64,000 nt of DNA, taken from Variovorax sp037204085 (lineage in GTDB: Bacteria; Pseudomonadota; Gammaproteobacteria; Burkholderiales; Burkholderiaceae_C). Positions 27,077-34,230 of this stretch are shown here, piece after piece. The notes under the pieces are model-generated. The model did not search any database and had not been told where the DNA came from. It saw only the letters and a list, made by a program, of their open reading frames with translations. The stretch's first letter is position 1. Each line of letters opens with the position of its first letter. A program made the position numbers and the translations under genes. Location: positions 26,951 to 90,950 of the forward strand of contig NZ_JBBCBW010000023.1 of assembly GCF_037204085.1 (NCBI RefSeq), read 5' to 3'.

Positions 27077-27823
27077 ATGTCCCCAGTTTCTCGCTGTCTA
27101 CTGAGCGTTGCGCTGCTCGCGGCTTCCACGGTCCACGCCCAGGCGCTGGACTACGACCATCAGGAAAACTGGAAGGCGGTTCACGACAGCGCCCAGTCGC
27201 CGATCGACATTCCCACCGGCGAAGCCAAGGCCGGCGATGCGCTCGAGCCGCAAGACATTCGCCTGAGCAACGCCCGCGCGGCGCTCGACGTCGTCGACAA
27301 CGGCCATGCGGTGGAGGTCGAGGCGAAGGGCCCGGACGCCATGATTCGCGGCCGGCATTTCAAGCTGCTGCAGTTCCACTTCCATGCCGAGAGCGAACAC
27401 ACGGTCGACGGCAAGCACTTCCCGCTCGAAGGGCACTTCGTCTTCCGCGCCGCGGACGGCCGCCTGGCCGTGGTGGGTGTCATGTACCGCGAAGGCCAGG
27501 CCAATCCGCTGGCGGCCAAGGTGCTGGCGGCGCTCGAGAAGGAAGGCCATGGCGAGCTGTCCAAGGCCGACATTTCCGTTCTCCTGCCCAAGGACAAGGC
27601 TTACTACCACTACCTGGGCTCGCTGACCACGCCGCCGCTGACTGAAAACGTCGAGTGGTATGTGCTGCAGGCGCCGGTGTCGCTGTCTCCGGCGCAAATT
27701 GCGCAGTTCCGCGCGCGCTATGCCCACAACAACCGGAAGCTGCAGGAGCTCAACGGGCGTCCGCTGATCCGTTTCCCGTCGGTGTCGCTGACGGCCAATC
27801 GCACAGCCCCTGCCAGCCGCTGA
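27077..27823 (+). CDS. Alpha-class carbonic anhydrase, exported
   Basis: This 248-residue zinc enzyme interconverts CO2 and bicarbonate in the periplasm. A signal peptide covers about the first 21 residues (LLSVALLAASTVHAQA). The alpha-class zinc ligands are visible as H101 and H103 in QFHFHAESEH and H120 in LEGHFVF. The SEH motif, SPIDI near residue 41 and LTTPPLTENVEWYVL near the end are also typical. ATG 27077 is preferred over an upstream TTG. The gene is divergent from the copper operon and ends at a strong terminator. Confidence 0.95.
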   Translation: MSPVSRCLLSVALLAASTVHAQALDYDHQENWKAVHDSAQSPIDIPTGEAKAGDALEPQDIRLSNARAALDVVDNGHAVEVEAKGPDAMIRGRHFKLLQFHFHAESEHTVDGKHFPLEGHFVFRAADGRLAVVGVMYREGQANPLAAKVLAALEKEGHGELSKADISVLLPKDKAYYHYLGSLTTPPLTENVEWYVLQAPVSLSPAQIAQFRARYAHNNRKLQELNGRPLIRFPSVSLTANRTAPASR

Positions 27824-27840
27824 ACGCCAAGCCAAAAAAA

Positions 27841-27875
27841 AAGCCCCCGGTTCCTTGCAGAGCCGGGGGCTTTTT
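27841..27875. terminator. Bidirectional Rho-independent terminator
   Basis: The stem AAGCCCCCGG (27841-27850) pairs with CCGGGGGCTT (27863-27872) and has T runs on both sides: five T after the stem on the plus strand and nine on the minus strand. It ends both the carbonic anhydrase transcript and the convergent amidase transcript. Confidence 0.85.
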
Positions 27876-27894
27876 CAGTTGTGACGAGGTCTTC

Positions 27895-29424
27895 TCAGAC
27901 GGCGGAAACCGCTGAGTGGCCCGCAGCCGTAGCGGCGCCCCCATGCGCGCCCGGCGGTGCGGTGACGATCGATGTGAGCGCAGGTTCGGCCATGCGCAAA
28001 GCCGGAAGATCGGGACGCGGACGGCGCAGTTCCGCATCGGCAGCGAATGCCATTTCCATGGCATGCGCGGCGCCCAGCACCTGGTGGTCGGCGCGAAAGC
28101 CGCCCACGATCTGCAGCCCGAACGGCATGCCCGCGTGATCGAGGCCGCAGGGCAGCGAAAGCGCGGGATGCGTCGTCAGCGTGACGACGTATGTCAGCGC
28201 CAGCCAGCGGTAGTAGTTGGCCTGCTTCTCGCCGTTGATGGTGTCCGCATACAACTGCGTCCACGGGAAAGGCGACACCGGCGTGGTGGGCGAGAGGATC
28301 AGGTCGTAGTCGGCAAAGGTCGCCTGGAAGCGCTTGATGAGCCGCGTCTGCTCGGCCTGCGCCCAGGCGCTGTCGAGCAGGCTCATCTGCGCGCCCATCT
28401 CGTAGTTGGCGCGGGAGTTGGGTCCCAGGCTGGAAGGGTCGCGCTGGTAGGCCGCGTGCATGCCGGCCACGAAGGCTTCGGCGCGCAGCACGTCGAAGCA
28501 GCGGTGCGCCTCGCCCAGGTCGAGCGTCACTTCGTCGCAAGACTTGAACAGGTGCCGCATGGCGCCGATCTTCCGGCGCATGGTGGCGCGAATGTTGTCG
28601 TCCACCGCGCAAACGCCGAAGTCCTCGGTCCACGCCACGCGCAGCCTGCTCAGGTCGACGTCCATCGGCTTCTGAAAAGACAGCGGATCGAGCGGGTAGC
28701 TCAACGGGTCGCCCGCGTGCATGCCGGCGGAGGCGGCCATCTGCAGGCAGGCATCCGCCACCGTGCGGCCCATCGGCCCGACGACGGAAATCGGCGTCCA
28801 GCCCAGCAGCTTTCGCACGCTCGGCACGATGCCGGGCGAAGGCCTGAAGCCCACCACGCCGCACTTGGCGGCCGGAATGCGCAGCGAGCCGCCGGTGTCG
28901 GAGCCGGTGCACACGGGCAGCATGTCGCACGCCAGAGCCGCCGCCGAGCCGCCGGAGGAGCCTCCGGCATTCAGGTTGGGGTTGAACGGATTGCCGGTGG
29001 CGCCCCACACCTCGTTGCGCGAGTTGGCGCCGGCGCCCATCTCCGGAACGTTGGTCTTGCCGGCCACGATGGCGCCGGCCCTTCGAAGGCGGGCCACCAG
29101 CTCGATGTCTTCCTCGGGCACGTGGTCGCGGAAGATGGCGGAGCCCCAGGTGGTGAGCAGGCCTTCGGTGGGCTCCAGGTCTTTCACGCCCAGCGGCAGT
29201 CCATGCAGCAGGCCGAGCGCATCGCCGCGCATCACGGCGGCTTCAGCAACCCTGGCCTCGGACCGCGCGCGGTCGAAGCTGGTGGCGGTCACGGCATTGA
29301 CGAACGGGTTCACCCGCTCGATCTGTGCAATGCAAGCTTCCATAAGCTCGACCGGCGATACCGCCTTGCTGCCGATGAGCCGTCGCAGTTCGACGGCGGA
29401 TTGTTCGATCAATTGGGTGTCCAT
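27895..29424 (-). CDS. Amidase, amidase-signature family
   Basis: This 509-residue enzyme has the complete Ser-cisSer-Lys machinery: Lys in LPLGVKDLEP near residue 82, the Gly/Ser-rich NAGGSSGGSAAALACD near 155, and the nucleophile region TGSDTGGSLRIPAA near 180. Such enzymes hydrolyse aliphatic or aryl amides, or act on more complex amide bonds; the substrate cannot be told from sequence. ATG 29424 shares one base with the stop of the upstream Bug receptor gene, so the two are co-translated. The pairing suggests that the receptor helps import the amide or its acid product. The last 50 residues are Ala/Pro-rich and probably disordered. Confidence 0.93.
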   Translation of the reverse strand: MDTQLIEQSAVELRRLIGSKAVSPVELMEACIAQIERVNPFVNAVTATSFDRARSEARVAEAAVMRGDALGLLHGLPLGVKDLEPTEGLLTTWGSAIFRDHVPEEDIELVARLRRAGAIVAGKTNVPEMGAGANSRNEVWGATGNPFNPNLNAGGSSGGSAAALACDMLPVCTGSDTGGSLRIPAAKCGVVGFRPSPGIVPSVRKLLGWTPISVVGPMGRTVADACLQMAASAGMHAGDPLSYPLDPLSFQKPMDVDLSRLRVAWTEDFGVCAVDDNIRATMRRKIGAMRHLFKSCDEVTLDLGEAHRCFDVLRAEAFVAGMHAAYQRDPSSLGPNSRANYEMGAQMSLLDSAWAQAEQTRLIKRFQATFADYDLILSPTTPVSPFPWTQLYADTINGEKQANYYRWLALTYVVTLTTHPALSLPCGLDHAGMPFGLQIVGGFRADHQVLGAAHAMEMAFAADAELRRPRPDLPALRMAEPALTSIVTAPPGAHGGAATAAGHSAVSAV

Positions 29425-30407
29425 CAGTCGGCGGTGATATTGGCGCGGGCCGCGACGGCGCGCATCAGCGGCAGTTCCTTGTTGATCAATTCGCTCACGG
29501 CAGCGCCGTTGCTGAAGGCCGGCTCCAGGCCCTGCGCGGTCAGCTTGGTGCGGGTGTCGGCGTCGGCCACGGTGGCGGCAAGCGCCTTTTCGAGCTTGGC
29601 CTTCACGTCGGCGGGCAGGCCCTTGGGGGCAGATACGACCAGCCACGTGTCCATGTTGATGTCGGGGTAGCCGCTCTCGGCCATGGTGGGCACATCGGGC
29701 AACAGGGTGGAGCGCTTGGCGGTGGTCACCGCAATCGCCTTGATCTTGCCGCTCTTGAGCTGGGGAATGGCGGCGCTCACGGTGTCGATGCTGAACGGAA
29801 CCTGGCCTCCCATCAGGTCGGTCATGGCCGGGGCGCTGCCCTTGTAGGGCACGTGCGTCATCTTCAGGCCGGCGGCGTTGAGGATGGTTTCTCCCGCGAA
29901 TTGCGACGTGGTGCCGGTGCCGTACGAGGCATACGAATACTTTCCTGGCGAGGCTTTCACGTAGTCCACGAACTGCTTCACGGTCTTTACAGGCACCTCG
30001 CTGTTGGCAAGCAGGATGAGGCCGACGCGCCCGATCAGGCCGATCTGGTCGAAGCCCTTGACCGGGTCGTAGGGAAGATTCGAGCGGATGGCGGGGTTGA
30101 CCGTGAACGTGGTGCCCGAGCTGACCAGCAGCGTGTAGCCGTCGGGCGCCGCCTTGGAAACGTAGCTTGCCCCGATGACGGTTCCGGCCCCGGCGCGGTT
30201 CTCGATGACGACCGATTGGCCGAGCTCCTTGGCCAGGCGCGCGGCAATCACGCGGGCGTTCACGTCGGTGGCACCGCCGGGCGGAAAAGGAACCACCAGC
30301 GTGACCGGGCGCGACGGAAACCCGGCTTCCGCGGCAGCGGCCGCCAGCGATGCGAGGCCGAGGCAGGACATCAGCAGCAGGCTGGCCAATGCGGGGAGGC
30401 GTTTCAT
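29424..30407 (-). CDS. Bug-family tripartite tricarboxylate transporter substrate-binding protein
   Basis: This 327-residue periplasmic binding protein has AGGAG seven bases before ATG 30407 and a signal peptide ending near AAAAAEAGFP. Family landmarks include PSRPVTLVVPFPPGGATDV, IENRAGAGTVIGA, and PDGYTLLVSSGT. The TctB and TctA membrane subunits are not in the window, as is common for Bug receptors in Burkholderiales, which are far more numerous than the permeases. It overlaps the amidase gene by one base and is divergent from a LysR gene that probably controls it. Confidence 0.95.
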   Translation of the reverse strand: MKRLPALASLLLMSCLGLASLAAAAAEAGFPSRPVTLVVPFPPGGATDVNARVIAARLAKELGQSVVIENRAGAGTVIGASYVSKAAPDGYTLLVSSGTTFTVNPAIRSNLPYDPVKGFDQIGLIGRVGLILLANSEVPVKTVKQFVDYVKASPGKYSYASYGTGTTSQFAGETILNAAGLKMTHVPYKGSAPAMTDLMGGQVPFSIDTVSAAIPQLKSGKIKAIAVTTAKRSTLLPDVPTMAESGYPDINMDTWLVVSAPKGLPADVKAKLEKALAATVADADTRTKLTAQGLEPAFSNGAAVSELINKELPLMRAVAARANITAD

Positions 30408-30480
30408 GAAGAACTCCTGGGGGACGGGGTGGGGTGGTGGGCGGCGAATGCAATTCCATCCTAGGAGCCGGAACCCGCTG

Positions 30481-30525
30481 CCACAAGCGCAATGTTTAGA
30501 ATTGTGGATTGCCGTTTCGGCAATC
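30481..30525. promoter_or_regulatory. Two adjacent inverted repeats, LysR operator candidates
   Basis: CCACAA (30481-30486) and TTGTGG (30502-30507) form an outer dyad with a 15-base spacer. GATTGCCG (30507-30514) and CGGCAATC (30518-30525) form a perfect eight-base dyad with a three-base spacer. The two meet at base 30507. They sit midway between the Bug and LysR starts, where a recall site and an activation site would be expected. Confidence 0.6.
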
Positions 30526-30564
30526 GACACCGCTGTCTGCCCATCTCTGAACCAGGAGAATTCC

Positions 30565-31479
30565 ATGGCACTCAATGCGCTGCAGGAGACCGCCGTGCGG
30601 TACTTCCTCGAGGTCGTGCGCACCGGCTCGGTGAAGGAGGCTGCGCTCAAGCTCAACGTGGCGCCGTCGGCCGTGAGCCGGCAGGTTGCGCGCCTGGAGC
30701 GCGAACTCGACACCCTGCTGTTCGACCGCCACGCGCGCGGCATGGTGCCCAATGCCGCCGGCGAATTACTGGCCGCCCATGCCAAGCGGATGCAGCAGGA
30801 CATCGAGCGGGTTGCCAGCGACATCCAGGGCTTGCGCGGCCTGCGCAGCGGCCGGGTGCGCGTGGTGAGCACGGAAGGCTTTGCCTTCGACTTCCTGCCG
30901 ACGCTGATTGCGCGCTTTCGCAGCAAGCACGAGGGCATCCGCTTTCACCTGGAGGTGTGCCCGCCGCACGACATACCCGGGCGCATACGCGATGGCGAGG
31001 CCGACATCGGCATCACCCTGAGCACGGTGCCCGAGCCCGGCATCAAGATCGAGTTGCGCCACCCCAGCCCCATCCTCGCCGTGATGGCCAACGACCATCC
31101 GCTGGCGGGGCAGCGGCAGTTGTCCTTGCGCCAGGTGGTGGCCTATCCGCTGGGGCTGCCGCCGCAGGACAGCTCGATCAGGCAACTGCTCGACACCAGC
31201 TGCAGCAGGCAGGGGCTGCAGTACGTGCAGGCCATGTCGAGCAACCATGCGAACGCGCTCGTGAGCTTTGCGGCCGCGGGCGGCGGCGGCATTGCGTTCT
31301 ATGGGGAGTTGTCGATCCGCACGCAGCTGAAGTCGAAGGCGCTGGTTGCCATTGCGCTGAAGGACCGCGAGATGAACGAGCGCCACCTCGAAGTCGAGAC
31401 CCTGGCGGGCCGATCGCTGCCCGATGCGGGCAAGGCATTCGTGCAATTCCTCACCGATGCCATCAAGGCAAGCGCCTGA
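30565..31479 (+). CDS. LysR-family transcriptional regulator
   Basis: This 304-residue regulator has a helix-turn-helix at about 8-65 (GSVKEAALKLNVAPSAVSRQ, then LLFDRHARGM) and an effector domain from about 93. AGGAGAATTCC precedes ATG 30565. Divergent placement from the Bug receptor/amidase operon, with paired dyads between, suggests it regulates uptake and hydrolysis of that operon's substrate. Confidence 0.93.
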   Translation: MALNALQETAVRYFLEVVRTGSVKEAALKLNVAPSAVSRQVARLERELDTLLFDRHARGMVPNAAGELLAAHAKRMQQDIERVASDIQGLRGLRSGRVRVVSTEGFAFDFLPTLIARFRSKHEGIRFHLEVCPPHDIPGRIRDGEADIGITLSTVPEPGIKIELRHPSPILAVMANDHPLAGQRQLSLRQVVAYPLGLPPQDSSIRQLLDTSCSRQGLQYVQAMSSNHANALVSFAAAGGGGIAFYGELSIRTQLKSKALVAIALKDREMNERHLEVETLAGRSLPDAGKAFVQFLTDAIKASA

Positions 31480-31590
31480 ACGCAAAGAAACCGGTTCCCG
31501 TGTGCGCTACACTCCGCGCCGCTTGCAGTGGCCTCAGCCGCTGCGCCGTCATTGGCAACATGACGAGAACAATCCAAAGGAAATTTTCAA

Positions 31591-31971
31591 GTGAACCGTA
31601 TCGAACTGGTCGAAAAGATCGCCGCCGCCCACAACGTCAGCAAGGCAGAAGCCGCCCGTATCCTGGAAACCGTCACGGGTTCCATCGTCGCCGCAGTGAA
31701 GAAGGGCGACCCCGTCCAGCTCATCGGCTTCGGAACCTTCAAGCAAGTGGCTCGCGCCGCTCGCACCGGCTTCAACCCGCAAGCCGGCGCCAAGATCAAG
31801 ATCGCCGCACAGAAGGTGCCGAAGTTCGTGCCGGGCGCAGCATTCAAGGCCGCCATCGACCCCAAGGCTGCAAAGCGCAAGGCCGACAAGGCAGCCGCCA
31901 AGCCCGTCGCCAAGAAGGCAGCACCGGCCAAGAAGGCCGCCGCTCCCGCCAAGAAGGCCGCAAAGAAGTAA
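31591..31971 (+). CDS. HU-family DNA-binding protein with lysine/alanine-rich tail
   Basis: This 126-residue nucleoid protein has an N-terminal HU fold (about 1-90: MNRIELVEKIAAAHNVSK, IGFGTFKQVARAARTG, and a DNA-contacting FNPQAG arm instead of NP-x-T-G). A 35-residue tail follows, made of PVAKKAAPAKKAAAPAKKAA-type repeats resembling eukaryotic histone H1. Such tails add non-specific DNA binding and occur in betaproteobacterial HU variants. The start is GTG with AAGGAAA upstream. A strong terminator follows, so the gene is probably a single transcription unit. Confidence 0.95.
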   Translation: MNRIELVEKIAAAHNVSKAEAARILETVTGSIVAAVKKGDPVQLIGFGTFKQVARAARTGFNPQAGAKIKIAAQKVPKFVPGAAFKAAIDPKAAKRKADKAAAKPVAKKAAPAKKAAAPAKKAAKK

Positions 31972-32021
31972 GACTTCGGCGAGCCATGGTTTGCGGCCGC
32001 AAGGCTGCTTCCATCGAAAAG

Positions 32022-32045
32022 ACGGCCCTTCGGGGCCGTTTTTTT
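32022..32045 (+). terminator. Rho-independent terminator after the HU gene
   Basis: ACGGCCC (32022-32028) and GGGCCGT (32033-32039) form a seven-base-pair stem with the very stable TTCG tetraloop, followed by a T run to 32045. This is a textbook intrinsic terminator for the HU transcript. Confidence 0.9.
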
Positions 32046-32067
32046 ATGCCCGCGGAGCACTCGGGTC

Positions 32068-32976
32068 TCAAGCCAGCGTGCCGAGCCTCGCAAGAATGAG
32101 GTCGTACAGCGTCTGGGCGGCCACCGAGAGGCTTCCCTCGCGGCGCTGCACCAGGTAGATGGTCCTGGTGAGGCCGGGCAGCGGCAGGGGCCGCGTCACC
32201 AGCGTGTCGCGCCGGAAGTGGAACAGCGTGAGCTCCGGCACCACGCTGATGCCGATGCCGGCCTCGACCAGCCCCGTGACAGTGGCCAGGTGCTCGACCT
32301 CGAACACCGCGTTGAGCCGCAGCGGATGCAGCGCCGCGTCGAGCGACTGGCGCACGCTGCTGTTGCGCGCCATCTGGATGAAGGGCCAGGGCGCGAGCTG
32401 TTTGGCCGTGAGTTTGGCGATGCCGGCCAATGGATGGTCCTTGCGGCAGACCAGGTGAAAGCGGTCTTCGCAGAGCTTGCGGCCGCGCAGGTCGCTGGCC
32501 GCGGCCGCATCGGCGCCGGTGGCCGCCAGCGCGAAGTCGGCCTGATGGCCGCGCAGCTGGGCAATGCAGGCATCGGAAAGCGCGTCGTGCAGTTCCACCG
32601 TGATGCCGGGCCACGTCTGCATGAACTCGGCGAGGATGGCCGGCAACCAGCCGGCCGCGAGCGAAGGCAGCGCGGCCACGCTCACGCGGCCCTTGCGCCG
32701 TTCCGAGTGGTCGGCAAGGTCGCCGATCGCATCCTGCATGTCGTCGAGCAGGCGCCGGGCCGAGGGCTCGAACAGCCGTCCCTCGGGCGTGAGCTGCACG
32801 CTGCGCGTGTCCCGGTCGAAAAGGCGGGCGCCGAGTGTGTCTTCCAACGTGCGGATCAGCGCGCTGAATGCGGGCTGCGACAAATGACAGGCCTGGGCGG
32901 CGCGCGTAAAGTTGCGTTGCTCGGCCAGCGCCGTGAACGCACGCAGCTGGCGGCTGGAAAGGTCGGGCGCGGTCAT
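32068..32976 (-). CDS. LysR-family transcriptional regulator
   Basis: This 302-residue regulator has a typical N-terminal domain (SSRQLRAFTALAEQRNFTRA, then QPAFSALIRTLED and LGARLFDRDTRSV) and an effector domain from about 92. It is divergent from the TRAP-type binding protein gene over about 155 bases containing a CTGTAA-N8-TTACAG dyad. It is therefore the likeliest local regulator of the binding protein/c-di-GMP operon, an inference from layout only. Confidence 0.93.
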   Translation of the reverse strand: MTAPDLSSRQLRAFTALAEQRNFTRAAQACHLSQPAFSALIRTLEDTLGARLFDRDTRSVQLTPEGRLFEPSARRLLDDMQDAIGDLADHSERRKGRVSVAALPSLAAGWLPAILAEFMQTWPGITVELHDALSDACIAQLRGHQADFALAATGADAAAASDLRGRKLCEDRFHLVCRKDHPLAGIAKLTAKQLAPWPFIQMARNSSVRQSLDAALHPLRLNAVFEVEHLATVTGLVEAGIGISVVPELTLFHFRRDTLVTRPLPLPGLTRTIYLVQRREGSLSVAAQTLYDLILARLGTLA

Positions 32977-33095
32977 CGATCTGGAATTTGAATAAGACGA
33001 CCCAGGATCAGGGGTTTGCGGATGGTATCTCTGTGCCTTGCGCGCAACGAGTCGTCCCGACTTTCCTGTCCGTGGGTGACGGGAAAGCGGCGATT

Positions 33096-33115
33096 CTGTA
33101 AAAAACTTCTTACAG
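33096..33115. promoter_or_regulatory. Dyad upstream of the TRAP-binding-protein operon
   Basis: CTGTAA (33096-33101) and TTACAG (33110-33115) flank eight A/C/T-rich bases, just before the binding protein start. It could be an operator for the divergent LysR protein or part of the operon promoter; no sigma70 pair is clear. Confidence 0.4.
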
Positions 33116-33132
33116 GAAGCACAATCGGCATC

Positions 33133-34230
33133 ATGATCCGGGGCATGAAGACCGGCGAAGCAGCATCCGCTTGGCGACCTGCCCTCTGGGTTCGTGTCGC
33201 CGCGCTTGCTTTGGCTTTCGCGGCAATGAACAGCGCAGCACAGCAATCCGCGCCCACGCGGCTTCGCGTGGTGGGCGGACTGGCCGGCCTGAACCAGTAC
33301 GCGCTCCACGAAGAGCGCTTCTGGGGCAAGGACCTGGCCCGCCTGAGCGGCGGCAAATACACCGCGAGCATCGTTCCGTTCAACCAGGCTGGCGTGCCCG
33401 GGCAGGAAATGCTCAATCTCATGAGACTGGGCGTCATTCCGTTCGGCACCGCCTTGCTCAGCCAGGTCAGCAACGAGTACCCGGAAATCGGCACGCCGGA
33501 CATTGCCGGCCTGAACCCCGACATGCCCTCCATGCGGCGGGTGATCGGCGCATTCCGGCCCTATCTCGAAAAGACGCTGCGCGAGCGCCATGGCGTCGAG
33601 CTGCTGGCCGTGTATGTGTATCCGGCGCAGGTGATCTTCTGCAAGCAGCCCATGAAGCAGCTTTCCGACCTGTCGGGCCGGCGCGTGCGTGTTTCGGGCA
33701 CCACCCAGGCCGACTTCGTGCGCGCCCTCGGCGGCGTGCCGGTGTCCACCGAGTTTGCCGAGCTCATGGCGAACATGAGTTCGGCCAATACCGAATGCGC
33801 CATCACCGGCGCGATGTCCGGCAATACGCTGGGGCTGCACAAGATCACCAGTTCGCTCTACACCATGCCCATCAACTGGGGCGTCGCGGTATTCGGCGCC
33901 AACACGGACGCATGGAACGGGCTTCCGGCGGATTTGAAGGCCCTGCTGAAAACCGAGCTGCCAAAGCTTGAGGCCGCGGTCTGGGAGGAGTCGGAGCGCG
34001 ACACCGGCAACGGCATTGCATGCAACACGGGCGCCGCCACCTGCGTGAAAGGCACCAAGGGGGCCATGGTCGAGGCACGTCCTTCCGCCACTGACGAACG
34101 CCGCCGACGCGAAATATTCGCTTCGAGCGTGCTGACGCGCTGGGTGCAGCGATGCGGAACTGTGTGCGCGGAGGTCTGGGATCAGACTGTCGGCCCGGTG
34201 GTGGGCATCAAGGCTCCCGTCGGGCAGTGA
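33133..34230 (+). CDS. TRAP-type (DctP family) periplasmic solute-binding protein, orphan
   Basis: This 365-residue exported receptor has a signal peptide (ALWVRVAALALAFAAMNSAA). The mature part follows the DctP pattern: RLRVVGGLAGLNQYALHEER, FNQAGVPGQEMLNLMRLG and SGRRVRVSGTTQADFVRALG, the last containing the arginine that usually binds the ligand carboxylate. ATG 33145 is an alternative start. No DctQ or DctM membrane subunit is nearby. Instead its TGA overlaps the GTG start of a GGDEF-EAL sensor by four bases. That makes a sensory, not transport, role likely, comparable in layout to NspS-MbaA of Vibrio. The tail has several Cys (CNTGAATC and later RCGTVC), unusual for the family. Confidence 0.9.
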   Translation: MIRGMKTGEAASAWRPALWVRVAALALAFAAMNSAAQQSAPTRLRVVGGLAGLNQYALHEERFWGKDLARLSGGKYTASIVPFNQAGVPGQEMLNLMRLGVIPFGTALLSQVSNEYPEIGTPDIAGLNPDMPSMRRVIGAFRPYLEKTLRERHGVELLAVYVYPAQVIFCKQPMKQLSDLSGRRVRVSGTTQADFVRALGGVPVSTEFAELMANMSSANTECAITGAMSGNTLGLHKITSSLYTMPINWGVAVFGANTDAWNGLPADLKALLKTELPKLEAAVWEESERDTGNGIACNTGAATCVKGTKGAMVEARPSATDERRRREIFASSVLTRWVQRCGTVCAEVWDQTVGPVVGIKAPVGQ

